DNA from: an uncultured Arenicella sp.
Lineage (GTDB): Bacteria > Pseudomonadota > Gammaproteobacteria > Arenicellales > Arenicellaceae
Direction: 5' to 3'
NCBI GenBank assembly: GCA_938048185.1
Contig: CALIVT010000019.1
Span: forward strand, 87,779-151,778
Length of the DNA stretch: 64,000 bases
Shown: positions 54,177-64,000 of the stretch, in pieces
Layout: every line of letters begins with the position of its first letter
Position numbering within the stretch: position 1 is the first letter of the stretch
The notes under the pieces: model-generated
Seen by the model: only the letters and a program-made list of their open reading frames with translations
Database searches by the model: none
Told to the model about the DNA's origin: nothing
Position numbers and translations under genes: made by a program

Positions 54177-54392
54177 GTGCTGAAAAAACCTTCTCAACCT
54201 TCGATTGCTAACAGTGCTATACGAGGTTATTTACAGATTAGCGATGGTAAAGAGATTGCGCCGACGCTATTGGAAGTCAGGGGTAATCAGGTTAAGATCA
54301 ACGTATACCAAGGTATCGAGCTTGTTCGGAAGGTTTTTCCCCACTCATCGATACTGCTGAAAAAATTACCCTACTTATTCTTCCCAAGATAG
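54177..54392 (+). CDS. small hypothetical protein
   Basis: An open frame of 71 residues starting at GTG 54177. It has no recognisable domain; the C terminus is hydrophobic and basic (LLKKLPYLFFPR). No ribosome site is obvious before the GTG. Its TAG stop falls inside the stem of a strong terminator (54369-54406), which would tie translation to termination if the gene is real. The rest of 53978-54514 shows no supported feature; a 37-codon frame at 54023 is too weak to call. Confidence 0.35.
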   Translation: MLKKPSQPSIANSAIRGYLQISDGKEIAPTLLEVRGNQVKINVYQGIELVRKVFPHSSILLKKLPYLFFPR

Positions 54393-54406
54393 TAGGGTTT
54401 TTTTTT
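54369..54406 (+). terminator. rho-independent terminator
   Basis: ACCCTACT (54369-54376) pairs with AGTAGGGT (54392-54399), followed by eight T residues. It marks the end of a plus-strand transcript that covers the hypothetical gene at 54177. Confidence 0.85.
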
Positions 54407-54514
54407 GGGCTTTTTAGCCAGCGGCGCCTTAAATAGGTGAGTGACATTAGAGTAACTAGCGGTTGCAGTGACTGCTCTTAGCTGAACGCAAACTAACTCA
54501 ACGGAGAGAAAATA

Positions 54515-54922
54515 GTGAATCGTAGAAACTGGTCAACGCTGATCGGCTTGTTAGCATCGTCAGCATTAACAGCGCAAGAGCCGCAACAAGGCACCCAACA
54601 TACCGTGATAACGTCCTCGAGCAGCGAACTAGCGAGCGTTCACGCCTATTTAGACCCTAATACCGGTGAGCTTACATCGCAGCCGCCACACACACAGTTG
54701 CGCACCCTGAAAGCGGTAACCGCCGATGCAAAAACCAGCAAAAACCGGCCACCGATTAAAATCACAACTCACCCAAATGGTATGGTTCAAGCCGATTTGA
54801 ACGGCTGGTTTCAAAGCCCTATTACCGCACAGATTGATTGCGCAGGCAATATTCAAACAAACCACTCGAACGACTCAAGCATAGAAACCAGCGAGCGAAA
54901 ATTGGATTGCGGTAATGAATAG
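54515..54922 (+). CDS. secreted small protein with a DPNTGEL segment, unknown
   Basis: 135 residues, GTG start with GGAG 8-10 bases upstream. A weak signal peptide (MNRRNWSTLIGLLASSALTA) is followed by HAYLDPNTGELTSQPP, which resembles the D-P-x-T-G-E-L motif of small exported proteins called post-PEP-CTERM-1 in annotation; the assignment is tentative. Two cysteines (DCAG and DCGN) could form a disulfide. It overlaps the following metalloprotease gene by 8 bases, so the two are probably made together. Confidence 0.6.
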   Translation: MNRRNWSTLIGLLASSALTAQEPQQGTQHTVITSSSSELASVHAYLDPNTGELTSQPPHTQLRTLKAVTADAKTSKNRPPIKITTHPNGMVQADLNGWFQSPITAQIDCAGNIQTNHSNDSSIETSERKLDCGNE

Positions 54923-56294
54923 TCGGCCGCTAATCCTATCGACAAAACTAACCGTGAAGTTTACTTTAGTCGTGCTCTACTTATTTAGCATTAGCGTTAA
55001 CGCGGCAACAATCAATTTAGTAAATCGCGATGGCCCGAACGAAGGTTTTAATGATGGTGCCACGCCATTTGCCAATCAAACTGGTAATTCTGGTAGCACA
55101 TTAGGAGAACAACGGTTTAATGTATTCCGAGCGGCCGCCGATTATTGGGAAGCCCGGTTGATTAGTGATGTGCCGATCAGTATCGGAATTAATATGGACC
55201 CTCTATTTTGCGCCCCGTTTAGTGCAACACTTGGGCAGGCTGGCCCCGAAAACGTATTCAGAAATTTTGAAAATGCGCCGCAAGCCGATACGTGGTACGT
55301 GGGCGCGATTGCGAATAGTTTAGTCGGTGTAGACCTTGATGTTACAGGGGATGATATTGGCGCGACATTTAATAGTAGCATTGACAATAACAGCAACTGT
55401 TTAGGAAATACCAATTGGTGGCTTGGCATTGATAGTCCTGCGGTTGCAGGAACCATCAGCTTATTTGACACGGTACTGCATGAGATAGGACACGGCTTAG
55501 GCGTGTTGTCTCTCGTCAATAATGGCATACTGTTCGGTGGCGTAAGCGACGCCTATACCAGAAATCTATATGACGAGACTACTAACAAATTTTGGCCGGC
55601 GATGAGCAATTCAGAACGGATAGATTCAAGCACCAATACCGGCAATTTAGTTTGGCGCGGGTTCAATGCCGATACGAATAGTGGGCATCTTACGGCAGGT
55701 AAAACCAATGGCCATATTCGAATGTTCGCGCCTAACCCATTTCAGCCAGGGTCGTCGGTATCGCATTGGGATACGTCACTGAGTCCCGACGAATTAATGG
55801 AGCCATTAGCCACGCCAACATCGGACGACCGAGCAACCGTGCAATTGCTTAAAGACGTTGGTTGGAATATTGTCGAAGGCCCAGGCGAGATTGGTTTTGT
55901 AAGCGCGGAAGTGTCGGTTTTTGAGGATCAGGGCGCGGCCATTCTACAAGTAGAACGGACGAAAAGCGCGCAAGGTGCAGTAAGCGTCAGAGTAGACTCT
56001 AGCAACCTAACCGCCTTAGGGGGCGGCGTTGATTATAATAGCGTGGTTGACCAAACGCTTAGTTGGGCTGACGGTGAGCTAGGTACAAAAAATGTGATCG
56101 TCTCCGTTGTCGATGACCAACTGCCTGAACCCAGTAGCGAAACCGCGTTATTTAGTTTGAGCAATGTAGTGGGCGGTGCTGAACTCACGAGAACTACGAC
56201 CGTATTAACGATTCGTGAGCCCGATGAAGACGACCTTCTATTGCAAGTTGTGCCAGCAATTGTTGGCGCATTGCGACGCGCTAAAAAGAACTAA
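54915..56294 (+). CDS. secreted zinc metalloprotease with C-terminal Calx-beta domain
   Basis: 459 residues: a signal peptide (about 30 residues, ending SVNA), a catalytic part with HEIGHGLGVLS (His189, Glu190, His193), and SVSHWDTSLSPDELMEPLATPTSDDRATVQLLKDVGWNI, a typical partner motif of this family. The third zinc ligand is not the usual nearby His/Asp; the His in SHWD may serve. From about residue 328 a Calx-beta repeat follows (VSVFEDQGAAILQVER to VVDDQLPEPSSET). Probably extracellular. The C terminus ends LRRAKKN with a short hydrophobic stretch before it. Confidence 0.8.
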   Translation: MNSRPLILSTKLTVKFTLVVLYLFSISVNAATINLVNRDGPNEGFNDGATPFANQTGNSGSTLGEQRFNVFRAAADYWEARLISDVPISIGINMDPLFCAPFSATLGQAGPENVFRNFENAPQADTWYVGAIANSLVGVDLDVTGDDIGATFNSSIDNNSNCLGNTNWWLGIDSPAVAGTISLFDTVLHEIGHGLGVLSLVNNGILFGGVSDAYTRNLYDETTNKFWPAMSNSERIDSSTNTGNLVWRGFNADTNSGHLTAGKTNGHIRMFAPNPFQPGSSVSHWDTSLSPDELMEPLATPTSDDRATVQLLKDVGWNIVEGPGEIGFVSAEVSVFEDQGAAILQVERTKSAQGAVSVRVDSSNLTALGGGVDYNSVVDQTLSWADGELGTKNVIVSVVDDQLPEPSSETALFSLSNVVGGAELTRTTTVLTIREPDEDDLLLQVVPAIVGALRRAKKN

Positions 56295-56365
56295 GAGAAC
56301 CTAAACGGTTATCAATTCAAGCGTTTGAACTCCGCATTTAAAACCAGCAAACCAAGCGCTCGAGG

Positions 56366-57430
56366 CTAACTCACTACCGGCGTAATCCAATCAAATGGAT
56401 CTTCCTTAGTGCCGTATTGAATACCGGTTAATTCAGCGTAAAGACGCTTGGAAACCGGGCCAGTTAAATTGTCGTTAATCACGTATTCGCGTTCTCGTAG
56501 AGTCAGCTTGCCCACCGGCGAAATGGCGGCCGCAGTGCCACATCCGAATACTTCAGTTACTTTCCCAGATTCGATATCAGTGAGAATGGTGTCTATATCT
56601 AAGCGTTCTTCACTCACTTCGTAGCCCAAGGTTGGCGCTAACTTGAGTATCGAGTCACGTGTAATGCCAGGGAGAATACTGCCGCTTAATTCGGGCGTCA
56701 CAATTTTCTCGCCCTCGTACACAAAACAAATATTCATGGCACCCACTTCTTCAATATAGCGCCCATGTATTGCGTCAAGCCACAAAACTTGTGTAAAACC
56801 ACGCCGAGCAACTTCTTCACTCATGTTCAAGCTTGCAGCATAATTACCACCAGTCTTTGCATCACCCACACCGCCTACCACAGCGCGTCGTTGTGTTTCT
56901 GATACGTACACAGATATTGGGTTAAACCCGTCCTTATAATAAGGTCCGACGGGGCCAGAGATAATAAAATGAATATATTCTGAAGATGCGGCCAGGCCCA
57001 GCTTAGGTGTGGTGGCGATCATCGCCGGTCGAATGTACAAAGAAGAACCGGCTTGATCAGGAACCCACTGCTGGTCGAGTTTAATCAACGCCAATAGTGC
57101 TTCAAGATGAAACGCTTCATCGACGACGGGCATCACCATTCTGGCGGCCGAACGGTTAAAGCGCTTGAAGTTTTCTTCAGGTCGAAATAGATTAACGCCG
57201 CCCGCTTCGGTGCGATACGCTTTAAGCCCTTCAAAGACCTCTTGCCCATAGTGAAACACCGCCGCCGCGGGGCTTAAGGAAATATTTTGGTATTCTTTAA
57301 TGCAGGCATCAGTCCAACCCGTTTCGGGGCTGTACGAATGAGAGAACATATGGTCAGAGAACACTTCTCCAAAACTTAAATTCGCAGGCACGGTGCCCCG
57401 TTTGCTCGAGGCGATTTGATCTATTTTCAT
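56366..57430 (-). CDS. ilvE: branched-chain amino acid aminotransferase
   Basis: 354 residues of fold-type IV: the PLP lysine region lies in GDAKTGGNYAASLNMSEEVARRGF, with the early motif FHYGQEVFEGLKAYRT and VNLFRPEENFKRFNRSAARM, EVGAMNICFV, SILPGITRDSIL and VFGCGTAAAISPVG. Length and motifs fit the larger class II BCAT type. It transfers the amino group between branched-chain amino acids and 2-oxoglutarate. The SDR gene precedes it by 50 bases on the same strand. Confidence 0.94.
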   Translation of the reverse strand: MKIDQIASSKRGTVPANLSFGEVFSDHMFSHSYSPETGWTDACIKEYQNISLSPAAAVFHYGQEVFEGLKAYRTEAGGVNLFRPEENFKRFNRSAARMVMPVVDEAFHLEALLALIKLDQQWVPDQAGSSLYIRPAMIATTPKLGLAASSEYIHFIISGPVGPYYKDGFNPISVYVSETQRRAVVGGVGDAKTGGNYAASLNMSEEVARRGFTQVLWLDAIHGRYIEEVGAMNICFVYEGEKIVTPELSGSILPGITRDSILKLAPTLGYEVSEERLDIDTILTDIESGKVTEVFGCGTAAAISPVGKLTLREREYVINDNLTGPVSKRLYAELTGIQYGTKEDPFDWITPVVS

Positions 57431-57480
57431 TCTTTACTTAGTGGGTCAAAAAATTGATAACTCTCAGGTCGTTGAGTGTC

Positions 57481-58257
57481 TTACTTTGGTTGCATTCTAA
57501 TTGCGCCATCAAGGCGGATTGTCTCACCATTTAGATACGCGTTTTCAACAATATGCGCCGCGAGGCTAGCAAATTCATCGGGTAACCCGAGTCGCTTGGG
57601 GAATTGAATATCAGCAACTAAGTTTTGTTGAAGTTGTTCTGGCATATTGAGTAGCATCGGCGTGCCCATTATACCTGGAGCGATCGTGTTAACTCGAATA
57701 CCCAGTGGCGCTAGGTCTCGGGCCATTGGCAGGCTTAGAGCGATAATACCGCCCTTGCTCGCAGCGTACGCCGTCTGCCCTATTTGACCCTCATAGCCCG
57801 CAACAGACGCGGTATTAATAATAACACCTCGTTCTAATGATTCCCCGATCGGCGCATTATTCGCCATCTTCGAAGCAGCAATCCGCGCAACGTTAAACGA
57901 ACCGACTAAATTAATATCGACAACACTCTTAAAATCGCCCAAGGGCATGGGCTGGTTTTGCCTATCAAGCGTTCGCTTCGCGGGCGCGACCCCAGCACAA
58001 TTAACGGCAATATGAATAGCGCCAAAACGCGCCAAGACCTCATTGCATGCCGCTTCAACCGACTCTTCATCACGCACATCGACGTTAAAAAAATGTGCAG
58101 CCCCCTTCCCAAGCTTCGCGACAGCCGCTAAACCTTGCGTTGAGTCAATATCAAAAATTGCGACGCGCGTTCCTCTAGACACCAACTGATTTGCCGTGGC
58201 ATAACCCAATCCCGAGCTGCCGCCAGTTACTAGCGCTACCTTATTGTCTAAATTCAT
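57481..58257 (-). CDS. SDR family 3-hydroxyacyl-CoA dehydrogenase type II-like protein
   Basis: 258 residues: VTGGSSGLGYATANQL, FNVDVRDEESV, NCAGVAPAKRT, INTASVAGYEGQIGQTAYAASKGGI with Ser, Tyr and Lys, and IAPGIMGTPML, a sequence like HSD17B10-type (HSD10) enzymes that oxidise 2-methyl-3-hydroxybutyryl-CoA in isoleucine breakdown. The adjacent ilvE gene supports a branched-chain amino acid role, though this is inferred. Confidence 0.87.
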   Translation of the reverse strand: MNLDNKVALVTGGSSGLGYATANQLVSRGTRVAIFDIDSTQGLAAVAKLGKGAAHFFNVDVRDEESVEAACNEVLARFGAIHIAVNCAGVAPAKRTLDRQNQPMPLGDFKSVVDINLVGSFNVARIAASKMANNAPIGESLERGVIINTASVAGYEGQIGQTAYAASKGGIIALSLPMARDLAPLGIRVNTIAPGIMGTPMLLNMPEQLQQNLVADIQFPKRLGLPDEFASLAAHIVENAYLNGETIRLDGAIRMQPK

Positions 58258-58412
58258 AATCGACTATTTAAATTCGTGCAGAAGTGCTCAATTTAAACAC
58301 ATACTAGGATTGTTTAGAACAAAAGCTCGTCGTATTACAAGGGCTAAAAAGTATTCGAGTTTGCATTTCAGTAATACGCTTACAAGTAACACTAAAGCTG
58401 GACAGAGATATT

Positions 58413-59186
58413 TTATTTTGAGCGTTGTCGCACGGCTTCATACAAACACACACCGGTTGCAACCGACACATTCAAGCTCGACACGACGGAACCAGCCATT
58501 GGCAAACTAACCAGGGAATCACAGTGCTTCTCAGTTAGCTGCCGCAGCCCCCTGCCTTCAGCGCCCATCACAATTGCGACCGCGCCGATAAGGTTTTCTT
58601 GGTAAAGCGAGTGCGTGGCTTTGTCGGATGTCCCGATCATCCAAATGCCCTGCTGCTTTAACGAGCCCATGGTTCGCGCTAGGTTCGTGACGCGAAAGAT
58701 CGGCATCGTTTCAGCGGCTCCGCTGGCTACCTTTTGCACCACTGGCGTCATCGGGCTGGCGTTGTCTTTAGCGACAATCACGGCATCAGCGCCCGCCGCG
58801 TCCGCGGTGCGTAAACAAGCCCCGAAGTTATGCGGGTCTTGAACTTGATCTAAAATAAGCAACAACGGTGAGCGTGGTTTATCGCTACCTTGCACGGTAG
58901 CGATAAAACGCTCTAGCTCTTGGTCACCCCCATCTTGCTTAGGCTTTGCCTCTAACGCCACACCTTGATGTTGTTCACTGCCACAGCGGCGGCTCAATTC
59001 ACGCTTATCCGTTGTGTGAACCGTTAGGCCAAACTGTTTCGCAGTTGCTAAAATAGCGGCCTGAGCTTCGCTTTTGGGGCTAAGGACCACTGACAATGCG
59101 ATAGCGCGCTCGGGGTTAATTGCCAGCACTGCCGCAACGGCATGATGCCCGACGACCCAGTGAGGCTTGTTCGATTGTTTGGCCAT
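58413..59186 (-). CDS. rlmB: 23S rRNA (guanosine-2251-2'-O)-methyltransferase
   Basis: 257 residues: N-terminal substrate-binding domain (VVGHHAVAAVLAINPERAIAL) and SPOUT methyltransferase domain with LLILDQVQDPHNFGACLRTADAAGADAVI, IVMGAEGRGLRQLTEKHCDSLVSLPMAGSVVSSLNVSVATGVCLYE. It starts 3 bases after the rnr stop and belongs to the conserved rnr-rlmB pair. Confidence 0.96.
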   Translation of the reverse strand: MAKQSNKPHWVVGHHAVAAVLAINPERAIALSVVLSPKSEAQAAILATAKQFGLTVHTTDKRELSRRCGSEQHQGVALEAKPKQDGGDQELERFIATVQGSDKPRSPLLLILDQVQDPHNFGACLRTADAAGADAVIVAKDNASPMTPVVQKVASGAAETMPIFRVTNLARTMGSLKQQGIWMIGTSDKATHSLYQENLIGAVAIVMGAEGRGLRQLTEKHCDSLVSLPMAGSVVSSLNVSVATGVCLYEAVRQRSK

Positions 59187-59189
59187 TCT

Positions 59190-61472
59190 CTATTTTCGTT
59201 TTTTCTTGTTACGCGCACCGCTGTTACCACGCTTGGTGTTGTGGCTGTATGAGCGTTTTGATTTTGGCGAATTTTTCTTACTTGCGCCGCCTTTACCACG
59301 ACTAAATTTCTCGTTCTTGACGTCGGTAAGTGCAAAATCGATTCTACCTTGATCCATATCGACGCGACTAACCTGTATCTCCAAACGGTCACCGGTCTTG
59401 TAAACTCTACCACTGTGCTCGCCAATCAAACGACGATGGTCAGAATCATAACGATAATAGTCTTGCCCAAGCGAAGTAATGTGCACCAAACCATCGACAT
59501 AGAACTCTTCTAATTCTACAAATAGACCGAACTCAGTAACACTCGACACTAAACCGAATAATTTATCGCCAATTTTATGACTCATAAATTCGCACTTTAG
59601 CCACTGCACCGCTTCGCGGGTGGCCGACTCGGCACGTCGTTCGGTGACGGATGTTTGCTCAGCGGTTTTCTCAACCGCCAAAAACTTCTCATCGTTGTCG
59701 ACTAAGTCAGGATTATCGATCAAGCGACGTAGTTGTCGATGCACCAATAGATCTGAGTAGCGTCTTATTGGCGAGGTAAAGTGCGTATAAGAATCGAAGT
59801 TAAGTGCAAAATGCCCCGTATTTTCAACATCATAGCGCGCTTGCTTCATGCTTCGCAGCAATGTTGTTTGCACAATTTTGGCCGTCAGAGGGTCGTCAAC
59901 TTGTTTTATTACCTCACTGAAATGCTTTGCTTCAGGTTGATCACCACCTTTTAATAACAGTTTAAACTGTCTTAAGAACGTACGCGCATCTTCAATTTTG
60001 TCGTCGTCCGGTCGATCATGAACGCGATAAATACCGGCTGCGCCGGAGTCATCGAGTCGTAACGACGCGCAGATATTCGCGGCCAACATGCACTCTTCGA
60101 TCAAGCGATGCGCATCATTACGCTCACGCGCCTCCACTCGATCAATTTTACGCTCCCCATCAAAGATAATAACCGGCTCGGGTATCTCAAACTCAATGGT
60201 GCCAGATTCACGACGGCGCGCACCGAGTTGCTGCGACAACGCGTATAAATTATGAATTGCTGGCTGCAATTGCTGGTCGATCTCGCTCGCATCCGCGTCG
60301 CCAGCAATCAGCGTCGCAACCTGGGTATAGGTAAGGCGCGCGTGCGAATACATTACCGCCTGATAAAAGTCGTAACTTTCTATATCGCCATACTTATCGA
60401 TTTCCATGTCGCAAACAAAACACAGACGATTAACATTTGGATTGAGCGAACACAGGCCGTTCGATAAGACTTCGGGTAACATCGGAATGACGTTATTAGG
60501 AAAGTACACTGACGTGCCGCGTTGCCATGCTTCCTGGTCCAACGGGCTTTGTTCTTTGACATAGCTCGACACATCGGCGATTGCCACAATCAGCCGATTA
60601 CGGCCGTTTGCGAGTGGCTCACAATACACTGCGTCATCGAAGTCGCGTGCATCCTCGCCATCGATGGTAACCAAGGGCAAGTTACGAATATCCGTTCGCC
60701 CCTTGAAATCTTTCTCACTTACATCGCTGGCGAACGATTGAGCCTGACGTTCTACCGCCTCGGGCCATTCGTGTGGTAACTGATGCTTGCGAATGGCAAT
60801 TTCAATTTCCATACCGGGTGATAAATAATCACCTAAGACTTCGACGATTTCACCTAACGGTTGAAAGTTTTTCGTTGGATGCTTGGTGATTTTCACCGAC
60901 ACCACTTGGCCAGGTTGCGCATTTAATGTTTGCTCAGGCAACACATAAATGTCTTGCCCAATGCGTTGATCATCCGGTACCACAAAATGCATATTGCTCT
61001 CTTTGAAGTAACGACCAACGACAACCAAATTACCGCGCTCTACAATATCAATGATTTGACCAAATAACTTCTGGCGACGGTCACGACCAACGACACGCAC
61101 ATTAACAATGTCGTTATGTAAAACATCGCGCATGTCCTCTGCACGCAGAAAAACTTTCTCTTTGGTTTCGTCCGTTAGCACAAAACCATGACCATCAACA
61201 TGGCCGATAACTCTACCCCTATGTTCTTGTATGGCGTGTGCTTGCGCCCAGCGGTGCTTGCTTAGCTGCGAGACTTTTCCTTCGTCTCGCAGTGTTTCTA
61301 AAATTTCGAAGGTTTCTTGTCGCCCTTCTTTACCAACGCGACCTAGCGTTTCAGCGATAGATTTGGTGTTTGCAGGCTCGTTGCGCTGCGATAAATATTT
61401 GAGAACAATGTCTGTACTCAAGCGTTTATGTTTTCGTGTTGATGTGTTTTTATTTTTATTCTTTTTACTCAA
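59190..61472 (-). CDS. rnr: ribonuclease R
   Basis: 760 residues: helix-turn-helix (residues 15-80), cold-shock domains, the RNB catalytic domain (DIRNLPLVTIDGEDARDFDDAVYCE, with the Asp cluster), an S1 domain near residues 643-720, and a basic C-terminal tail. It degrades structured RNA from the 3' end. The start is TTG 61472, preceded by AGGA at a long spacing; a few N-terminal residues are uncertain. It lies between purA and rlmB. Confidence 0.96.
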   Translation of the reverse strand: MSKKNKNKNTSTRKHKRLSTDIVLKYLSQRNEPANTKSIAETLGRVGKEGRQETFEILETLRDEGKVSQLSKHRWAQAHAIQEHRGRVIGHVDGHGFVLTDETKEKVFLRAEDMRDVLHNDIVNVRVVGRDRRQKLFGQIIDIVERGNLVVVGRYFKESNMHFVVPDDQRIGQDIYVLPEQTLNAQPGQVVSVKITKHPTKNFQPLGEIVEVLGDYLSPGMEIEIAIRKHQLPHEWPEAVERQAQSFASDVSEKDFKGRTDIRNLPLVTIDGEDARDFDDAVYCEPLANGRNRLIVAIADVSSYVKEQSPLDQEAWQRGTSVYFPNNVIPMLPEVLSNGLCSLNPNVNRLCFVCDMEIDKYGDIESYDFYQAVMYSHARLTYTQVATLIAGDADASEIDQQLQPAIHNLYALSQQLGARRRESGTIEFEIPEPVIIFDGERKIDRVEARERNDAHRLIEECMLAANICASLRLDDSGAAGIYRVHDRPDDDKIEDARTFLRQFKLLLKGGDQPEAKHFSEVIKQVDDPLTAKIVQTTLLRSMKQARYDVENTGHFALNFDSYTHFTSPIRRYSDLLVHRQLRRLIDNPDLVDNDEKFLAVEKTAEQTSVTERRAESATREAVQWLKCEFMSHKIGDKLFGLVSSVTEFGLFVELEEFYVDGLVHITSLGQDYYRYDSDHRRLIGEHSGRVYKTGDRLEIQVSRVDMDQGRIDFALTDVKNEKFSRGKGGASKKNSPKSKRSYSHNTKRGNSGARNKKKRK

Positions 61473-61505
61473 ATTTTATTCTTTTCCTATACCTCTACCG
61501 ACTAA

Positions 61506-63787
<2,282 letters not shown>

Positions 63788-63882
63788 AGCGAATCAGCTT
63801 CTTTAGAAGCATCTGGTTAATTACGGGCGGATTATACGCGAACAAGGCAGAGATAACACTAACAAGAAAAATAATAAAACAG

Positions 63883-64000
63883 AACAGCCCTGAGCGGAGG
63901 AACAGCCCTGAGCGGGGAAACAGCCCTGAGCGGGGAAACAGCCCTGAGCGGGGAAACAGCCCTGAGCGGGGAAACAGCCCTGAGCGGGGAAACAGCCCTG
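63883..64000 (+). repeat. 18-base tandem repeat upstream of hisZ, running off the window
   Basis: Six complete 18-base units and a partial seventh, consensus AACAGCCCTGAGCGGGGA; the first copy ends GGAGG. The spacing is exactly 18 throughout and the array continues beyond the window. It begins 95 bases upstream of the hisZ ATG. The core AACAGCCCTGAGC is the same as in the array at 46685-46905, but linkers differ. Confidence 0.95.

Overview
The window reads as a chromosomal segment of a free-living, aerobic, probably marine gammaproteobacterium with roughly balanced base composition. Evidence: gammaproteobacterial gene neighbourhoods (rpsF-rpsR-rplI / dnaB-alr-radA; hisZ-purA-rnr-rlmB; xseB-ispA-dxs; smpB next to ratA-rnfH), an OxyR with both redox cysteines, HisZ, a TonB-dependent receptor with long extracellular loops, and two sodium-coupled transporters. 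No transposase, integrase, phage gene or CRISPR array was seen. Species cannot be assigned from the sequence alone.

Layout. 1-3188: end of a MoxR ATPase gene, a DUF58 protein and a TgpA-type transglutaminase. 3219-4520: a DUF442 rhodanese/phosphatase-like protein and an exported TonB-C-like protein, closed by terminators. 4559-14521: a minus-strand catabolic block (SDR, MaoC hydratase, thioesterase, iron alcohol dehydrogenase, acyl-CoA ligase, TonB receptor, Crp/Fnr regulator, MFS carrier), probably for uptake and CoA-dependent breakdown of a hydrophobic carboxylate or alcohol. 14612-18820: rnfH, ratA and smpB with two NSS transporter genes around smpB. 19042-23806: redox and stress genes, including oxyR, a peroxiredoxin-glutaredoxin hybrid with a near-perfect OxyR operator, and a photolyase. 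23870-31838: a tightly overlapping eight-gene envelope operon (membrane protein, RDD, SpoIIM-like, membrane protein, DUF4129, DUF4350, MoxR, DUF58), a second and different MoxR/DUF58 system. 32012-40323: small membrane and secreted proteins, parE, then xseB-ispA-dxs-folE2 and a retropepsin-like protease. 40592-46645: a 5'-truncated hydrolase remnant abutting radA, then alr, dnaB, rplI, rpsR, rpsF. 46685-46905: a 12-copy intergenic repeat array. 47095-49453: a PqqD / nucleotidyltransferase / HprK-like kinase cassette. 49616-53505: thioesterase-like gene and an overlapping SDR, SPL radical SAM, nucleosidase-like and GT2 series. 53688-53940: a candidate small RNA and tRNA-Leu(CAA). 54177-56294: small and secreted proteins including a Calx-beta metalloprotease. 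56366-63787: ilvE, SDR, rlmB, rnr, purA, hisZ. 63883-64000: a second repeat array with the same core as the first, running off the window.

Most notable for follow-up: the two arrays sharing the core AACAGCCCTGAGC, each just upstream of a minus-strand housekeeping operon; the PqqD/NTase/HprK cassette with no visible precursor peptide; the orphan sRNA with a C/U-rich loop resembling anti-Shine-Dalgarno sequence; and the hydrolase remnant that continues in frame immediately after the radA stop codon.
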